NCBI RefSeq assembly: GCF_963576675.1
Contig: NC_088917.1
Span: 13,296,001-13,360,000 of the forward strand
From: Euphorbia lathyris
Taxonomy: Eukaryota > Streptophyta > Magnoliopsida > Malpighiales > Euphorbiaceae
DNA length: 64,000 nt
Direction: 5' to 3'
Shown here piece after piece: positions 58,085 to 64,000 of the stretch. The notes under the pieces are model-generated. The model had not been told where the DNA came from and searched no databases. It saw only the letters and a list, made by a program, of their open reading frames with translations. The translations under genes were made by a program, and so were the position numbers. The first letter of the stretch is position 1, and every line of letters begins with the position of its first letter.

Positions 58085-58497
58085 TAACGAGACATTCGGT
58101 ATTCTATTGGGATAGGGAGAGGGATAAAGGTTGGGATGAGGATAAGGATAAATGGTTGGGATAAGGATAAAAATATGATAGTCGAGAATTATTATTCAAT
58201 GTTTGGTACGTGGGATAGAGATGGGGATAAAATAATACATTTTACTATTTTAACCTTATTTAAACTACATAACATTAATTTGAGGGATAAGATGTACTTT
58301 TTCATCCTATTAAAATCGCAGGAGCTTATCCCACCTCCTTATACCAACCCCCCTCCTGGGTATAGGATTTGAGGGATAAGAAGCTTATCCCCCATCCGTC
58401 TCACTCTTCTATCTCGCAAACAAACACATGATAACTTATCTCGTATTTTTTATCCCTATCCCACCTCCTATATCCCTTCTAACAAACACCCCCTAAA
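58085..58497. mobile_element. GGGATAAG-rich MITE-like element
   Basis: GGGATAGGGAGAGGGATAAAG at the left mirrors ...TTTTTATCCCTATCCCACC at the right, and it ends AACAAACACCCCCTA, a common plant MITE terminus. The left terminus is eroded and no TSD is clear. Confidence 0.5.
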
Positions 58498-58679
58498 GAC
58501 TAATTAATAACATAACTTAACTTCTCATAATTAAAGAAACTTAATAAATAAAACTTAATAACTCTTAAATACTAATTTAAGAAACTTAAGTAGCTTTAAC
58601 CGTTACAAGTTAATTTAATTTGCCAACAGGTAGTTGTTGACTTTTAAAACACTCTTACCTAACTATTTTGATAGGCGAT

Positions 58680-58888
58680 AAAAGTACAACAAATTAATAA
58701 ATTATAAAGGAACATGAAATTTTATAATAATGTCTAAAATTGACTCAACTTTCCAACTTTAGGAGTAAAATTGCTTTTAATTGCCAATCTTAGTGGTAAA
58801 ATTGCACCATTTTAGACATTAGGAGTAAAATTGCTCCCGACTGTAAACGTTAGGAGTATTTTTTTGCACCTTATCCCTATAATTAATA
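58680..58888. mobile_element. half copy of AACGTTAGG-type MITE
   Basis: Right half only: TGTCTAAAATTGACTCAAC, TAGGAGTAAAATTGC, CATTTTAGACATTAGG and the end TTTTTTTGCACCTTATCCC. Confidence 0.7.
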
Positions 58889-58929
58889 AATTATACAAAA
58901 ATGAAAGAGACTTCACTCACTATTCTTCT

Positions 58930-60390
58930 GTGCTAATTTAAATATAGATTAAACTAAATTGATAAGGACTTCACCTCAAATTAAAAATATTGACTCTCTT
59001 TTTTTCTCTTCTGCTCTTCAATGGCGAATTTTTGTTTTTGTTAAGATTAATAGGAGGGGCTCTTATATATACTATATAAAACAAAGTAAAACTTATACGT
59101 TTTGTTACCATAATAAAGAAATTGATTTAATGACATTTCGGTTAAATTCTTCGAATTAATTGCATTCTTCATTTTAATTTTAATTTAATATTAATTACAA
59201 TTAATTTAATATTAATTACAATTTATAATTTTTTGAATTAATTGTAATTTACTATTTTTTGGGGGCTAGCATTAATTGCAATTAATTTAATATTAATTGC
59301 AATTTATTAAATACATAATAAAAGGTCATGTTAAGGGCAAATTATTAATGAGCAAAATACCTAGAGATGTGCATGCAAGTCATGCTGTTGAAGAGCAAGC
59401 CTTGAAGTTTATGGAAAATTATGATTTAATGACATTTTGGTTAAATTCTTCAAATTAATTGCATTCTTCATTTCAGTTTTAATTATAATTAATTTAATAT
59501 TAATTACAATTTATAATTTTTTGAATTAATTGTAATTTGCTGTTTTTTTACGGCTACCATTAATTGCAATTAATTTAATATTAATTATATTTTTTATGGT
59601 TTTAAGTTTTTGTTTATTTAAATGATTATTTTTATTGTAAGGAGTTTTTGATTGAATAAGAAATTGATTTGGTTTTTCCAAAGTTCTGTTGAATTTTAAA
59701 GGTTCATTAATGGGCATTCGTGCAGCGGATCAATGTTCTTTAACGTGTTCTTGTTATTCCTATATCTCTGGTATTAGTAGAATCAACATGTTTATAGATA
59801 GGGATGGCAACAGGTACTATACCCGCGGGTACCTGGTACTACCCGATCCTAATGGGACTATCCGTACCCTGTTTAAAAGGGTATGAGACGGGTACGAGAT
59901 CAAAATCATTATCCATTAGGGTAATGGGACGGGTATGGGAATACCCCCTAGGGTACCCGGTACCCGTCATAACATTTTTATATATTAAAAAATATCTTAT
60001 TTTTTTAGATGTAAGATGTGAGATTTGAACCCCCATCATTTTGTTCTTCAACCATTAAATGATTCCATTAAGCTATTTTATTCTTATTGATTAAGGTTTA
60101 ATTTGTTCAATTTTTAGATTAATTATTTATTAAATTTATACGTTGTTAAATTTGTAATATTTTTTGTTTTATTTATTCATTCTTAATGTGTAAGGGTACC
60201 CATGGGTACCCGTGAATTAAATGGGACGGGTATGAGATGCAAAAGATATACCAGTTAGGGTAATGGGACGAGTACGGATAATTAAAAAATAAAAGGGTAA
60301 GAGTTTAGGATTGACATTACCCGCGGGTACCCTACCCGTTACCATCCCTATTTATAGAAGCATAACTTCCTAGCATTTGTCTACTAATAT
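58930..60390. repeat. duplicated block B, copy 2, with internal duplication and MITE insertion
   Basis: It matches 51768-52440. It has an extra repeat of the TTAAATTCTTCAAATTAATTGCATTC segment at 59430-59590 and is split by the hAT MITE at 59799-60350. Confidence 0.85.
59799..60350. mobile_element. hAT MITE, 552 bp, 8-bp TSD with empty site in the window
   Basis: Its termini TAGGGATGGCAACAGGTA and the complement of the right end TAGGGATGGTAACGGGTA are hAT-type inverted repeats with repeated CCCGCGGGTACC subterminal motifs. TTTATAGA flanks it at 59791-59798 and 60351-60358. The paralogous block has a single TTTATAGA at 52388-52395 with the same surroundings. No coding capacity. Confidence 0.95.
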
Positions 60391-60439
60391 ATCCTAAAAC
60401 ACTAAAAAATAACATTTGTCTACTAATATATCCTTTAAT

Positions 60440-61480
60440 ACTAAAGCTGGTGAGGAAGCTCTCAGCTTGCTAACATGATGTTCGTGTTGATTGACTAGCA
60501 AAATTTTGGTAAAATTGTATTCAACTTGTGTTTGAGACGGAACATACTTAGTTTGAATAAGATCAAACTTGAGACAAAATAACAATCAACTTCAATATGC
60601 TTCCTTTGTTCATGTAGAACATGATTGAAAGCTATAACCAAAGTTGCATGATTATCACATTCAAGATTGTTGGAGGCAAAAATTGCAGACCAAGATGTTT
60701 GAGAAGATTAGACAGCCAAAAAACTTCACAAGTTGTGAGAGCCATTCATTTATGCTCTGTCTCAGCAGATGAATGAGCTACCACATGCTATTTCTTCGCG
60801 TTACATGAAATTGGAGAATTACTAAAAAATATAAGAAACTCGGTTGTAAATTTCGTAGTTGTAAGACAACCTTCCCCATCATCGTCACAATGAGCAGTGA
60901 GTTGAGCAGCAAAGGAAAAGGCCAATAGAATGCCTTGATTGATTGTGCCTACAAGATAAAGCAAAAGACTTTTTGTAGTATGCATATGTACTATAGTGGG
61001 ATGTTGCACAATGAAGCAAATGTTGGATATAGCAATAGTAGCAAGATAGATTAATTTGCCAACAAAGCATTGATAAAGTTAGGAATCAAGCAGTGGATTT
61101 TCTTTGTCCATAGTAAGTTTGAGATGACTATCCATGGGTGAGGATAAAGGTTTGGAATGGATCATAAAGTAATGATACCTTTGGTGTATTTGTGTTGAAC
61201 TAGAAAAAAGGCTGAATTAGATATATCAACCTCGAGACCAAGGACATAATACAAGGGATCCAAATCTTTCATGTGGAAAGCTTGAGCAAACATAGATTTA
61301 AAATGATCAATGGCAATTAAACTATTGCCACAAATAAGCAAGCCATCAACTCGGGTAAGATGAGAGTTATAGCAGTTGAAGATTGATGGACCAACAAGTT
61401 ATAGTCAAAGATGTGATAAGCTTTAGCATCTCGCCAATATTGCTTTACTATATAGACTGATATTTATCCTTTACATTCAT
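60440..61480 (-). pseudogene. decayed copia RT/RNase H remnant
   Basis: The minus strand in shifting frames gives a copia RT C-terminus (VDGLLICGNSLIAIDHFK, FHMKDLDPLYYVLGLEV around 61350-61250), then RNase H pieces (SSAET near 60770, SNLLKHLG near 60700) and KYVPSQTQV...FTKILL near 60500. Many stops and frameshifts; no LTRs found. Confidence 0.7.
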
Positions 61481-62989
61481 TTTCAGATGTTAACAGCATT
61501 CAGATATCGCATTTGGAAACACCAAATTCACTGTATAATTATGAAAAAAAATTCAACATCACCAATACATTCTTTTAGCTTGGCCATAAACCATATCCAT
61601 GCTTCATTATTTCATTTGGTCCAATCCCAAAAACAATGGGATAAATTTGATTATTACCATCTTTGCAAATCAAAATGTACAATGTATCGAGAAATTTACC
61701 TTTTAAAAAAGCTATGTTAGCACATATAACAAATCAAATATATTCTTTAAAAACTCTAAGTGAAGGACCCATAGAAATGAAGAAGTACTTAAAGTGATCA
61801 TCATCATCAGTTTCAATATAGGTAATCATACCTTTCACTTAGTCACCCTCAGCCCAGTATAAATATGAAGCTTTTCACTCGTTACGTTCTACCACATTCT
61901 GTACATGCAGACCCAGAAAACTTACACTGTAATGGTTTCCATTGGACGTGTTAGGAGACTGGTCTTATTGGATCTTTACATATTGTACCAAGAGAACCCA
62001 GGGTGGCTTATTGCCATCGATGGTATTACTGTCAATCCATATTTTCTTCTTTCCTCCTGATTTCATCTTTTTCCTGTAATGGTTCTTCTGATCTTTGATG
62101 GTAATAGGTCCTCTGGATGAAAACATAATAAAAAGGGGAGTCAAGATCAGAGGCCTCCAATACACCCCCTCGTATACACTAATCAAATTATCTTCCTAAT
62201 CTCAGTTTTACTTCAGGACTTATCATCTTAATGTGGCTCATCATGATGATTTCTCTTCCCCAGCTTCTTTCTTGCTCTGCCTATCCCACTGCCACGGTTA
62301 GATTTACCACAATTTATCTAGTTCTTTGATACACATTTAATCATGTTTGGGATCTTTAATCTATGCATTTTGTAGCTGATGTGTCATATACATGCACTGC
62401 TAATACAACCCCTTAGCGAGCAATACATCAACAATAGGGGAGATTATGATTCAACTGCCAGGAGATAGACTAAAGAGCATGCAAAAGGGGCATGAGGGAA
62501 AGCACTAAGCAGTTCTACAACTCAAAGATTAAGTTCCTCTTGGTTTTCAAGTGTGTGCTGCTTAACATTTTTTTGTCTAACTAGAGAAAATGGAGAACTC
62601 AGACTCATTTGGGTTTGAGCATTTAACTTGTTACATCTGTAACAATTTATATAATGCAAATGCTTGTCGACCTCAAAAGTAACATCTGAATACTCCTCTC
62701 CGGGCAAATTATTTTCCATGAAAAACCAATAGCAAAAGTCGATCGGGATCTAAGTCTTTCAAATTATCCTAAATAAACAGAGCATCATTGAGAGAAAAAG
62801 ATGTGAAGCGACAATAAAATGAGACCGATCTTGTTGAAGGTGGTGGAATCATCTTCCAAAGAGATATGCTCTTCAATTTTCAAGTTTATTTGACTTATTT
62901 CTCACCGTATCTAAATGGCTTTTCAATTGTTTCTTCACTTTCTCTGTTGTTTGTTTTGTTACTGAATCTATATGGCTTAAATTAGGTGT
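61481..62989. other. non-coding or unrecognised
   Basis: Only short frames without recognisable motifs. Some of it may be further decayed pol of the copia remnant. I see no element ends. Confidence 0.4.
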
Positions 62990-63876
62990 TTAATTTCTTT
63001 TGGATTTGTGAGTTCCTTTCCGATCTTTGCCATTTGAGAATTTACTAAAAATAGCATCCATTCTTATCAATTGGCTATTTGTCTGCAAAACCATTTTCAT
63101 TAAGAAAAAAATCATTACAAACCTATGAACCATGAAGTCAATATAACTATAGGACTCTGTTCTCATTTCTTTTTTTTCTTCCCATTTCCACTTGACTCTC
63201 ATTTTTCTTTTTGTTTGATGATCGACACTTCCCTCTTGAACCTTTTCCAACTCTTCAATAACATCCGCCATTGTTGCTGGACGAGCTCTAGGATTTTCAT
63301 TTATACACTTCATTACTAGTTTCCTTATGTTACTAGCCTCACCATCACTGCATCCATCTTTCATTTTTTTGAACTGCATGTTCTTGTCTTCGTCGTTCAC
63401 CTTTTGCTCTTACCACAATGTTATCGTTGTCTCAACTTGATTTTGCCCTTTCCCTCGAGCCGCCTCCTTCCCCGAACCTATTATTTTATTGTCTCCTGCT
63501 CTAATAATAAGTTGTAGCACAACTATTCCAAAACTATATATATCTACCTTTTGTCTGGCTCTGTTCTTTGAGAAGAGAGGGAAGTTCATTAGGAGTTTGG
63601 GTAAGAGAAAGAGTAGTGACAGGAAAGCACAACTTTTTCTTTCCCCCGATCTCTCTTTCCTGGATTGACTGTTGGACTTCTTTACCGGGTTACATAGTAA
63701 AGAGCACTTTGATGTATGAATCCGCAAACCCGATAACAGGTCTTGAGAGTGAGTAAGTCAATTATATTCAAGTTAACCGTGGTAAGCTTTACCGACTTCA
63801 GTAATTGGGGGCCCTTCCTAGTGGCGTCTGTAATCTTAAGTCTAGTACTCGCAAAATCAATATCACAAAGCGGCAT
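62990..63876 (-). pseudogene. receptor-like protein kinase C-lobe fragment
   Basis: On the minus strand, KNRARQKVDIYSFGIVVLQLIIRAG (about 63570-63495) is kinase subdomain IX, with the conserved D.YSFG. CINENPRARPATMADVIEELEKV (about 63305-63230) is subdomain XI with its NP..RP motif. A TAA near 63410 separates them in frame. The text upstream (63876-63682) is in another frame and not clearly kinase. The N-lobe and catalytic loop are not visible in the window. It is probably a pseudogene, or an intron-containing gene whose remainder lies beyond 64000. Confidence 0.6.
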
Positions 63877-64000
63877 TCATCTAGTTAAATTTAGTTACAG
63901 GGTTTTATTTTCCTACAAGCAAACCAATGCCCGGCCCGGGCGAAAGCAGAGACTTTTCTTTTTTCAATCCTATATTGCATTATCTTTTTAAGACTTTTTT

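Noticed and set aside
62522..62719. Possible small gene on the minus strand
   Set aside because: No motif, splice pattern or neighbour supports it.

Overview
The window is nuclear DNA of a flowering plant, most likely a eudicot. It is AT-rich and spliceosomal, and it is dominated by nested plant retrotransposons (Ty3/gypsy Tat lineage, Ty1/copia SIRE-like, L1-type LINE) and MITEs. I cannot name the species. No rRNA, tRNA, CRISPR or organellar segment was recognised. The only apparently intact multi-exon gene lies inside a transposon.

Layout. 1-18759: a Tat-lineage Ty3/gypsy element on the minus strand. Its 3' LTR is cut by the window start (1-1979) and its 5' LTR is 15967-18759. gag and pol (14040-6676) carry several stops. 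An antisense (plus-strand) six-exon plant-mobile-domain gene with its own TATA box (3139-6228) sits between pol and the 3' LTR. 19237-21815: a second gene that is antisense to a nearby LTR-like promoter, of the putative gypsy-type transposon (PF04195-like) class; it may be the 3' part of an older element into which the first one inserted. 23298-30310: an L1-type LINE on the minus strand, split by a 1.66-kb insertion. 30554-34250: three MITE or hAT-like insertions and a broken kinase-less receptor-like gene. 35180-36416: a tandem-repeat acidic ORF interrupted by a complete 11.4-kb SIRE-like copia element (36417-47855, TSD GACTC). 47856-53200: LTR-like and leader-like non-coding DNA with GC-rich hairpin arrays. 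53470-60400: MITEs, a second kinase-less receptor copy, and a duplicated block that supplies an empty-site control for a hAT MITE. 60440-64000: a decayed copia RT/RNase H remnant and a receptor-kinase C-lobe fragment.

How the parts work together. The gypsy LTR pair (about 1% different by eye) and the copia LTR pair (about 1.6%) indicate recent insertions, yet the proteins of both elements are interrupted. They were probably mobilised in trans or were inactivated soon after insertion. The main points for follow-up are the intact antisense cargo gene in a disabled element, a gag with four gap-free copies of a capsid-like module, a TATA box inverted between the two LTRs of one element, and GC-rich dyad arrays that recur in unrelated elements.
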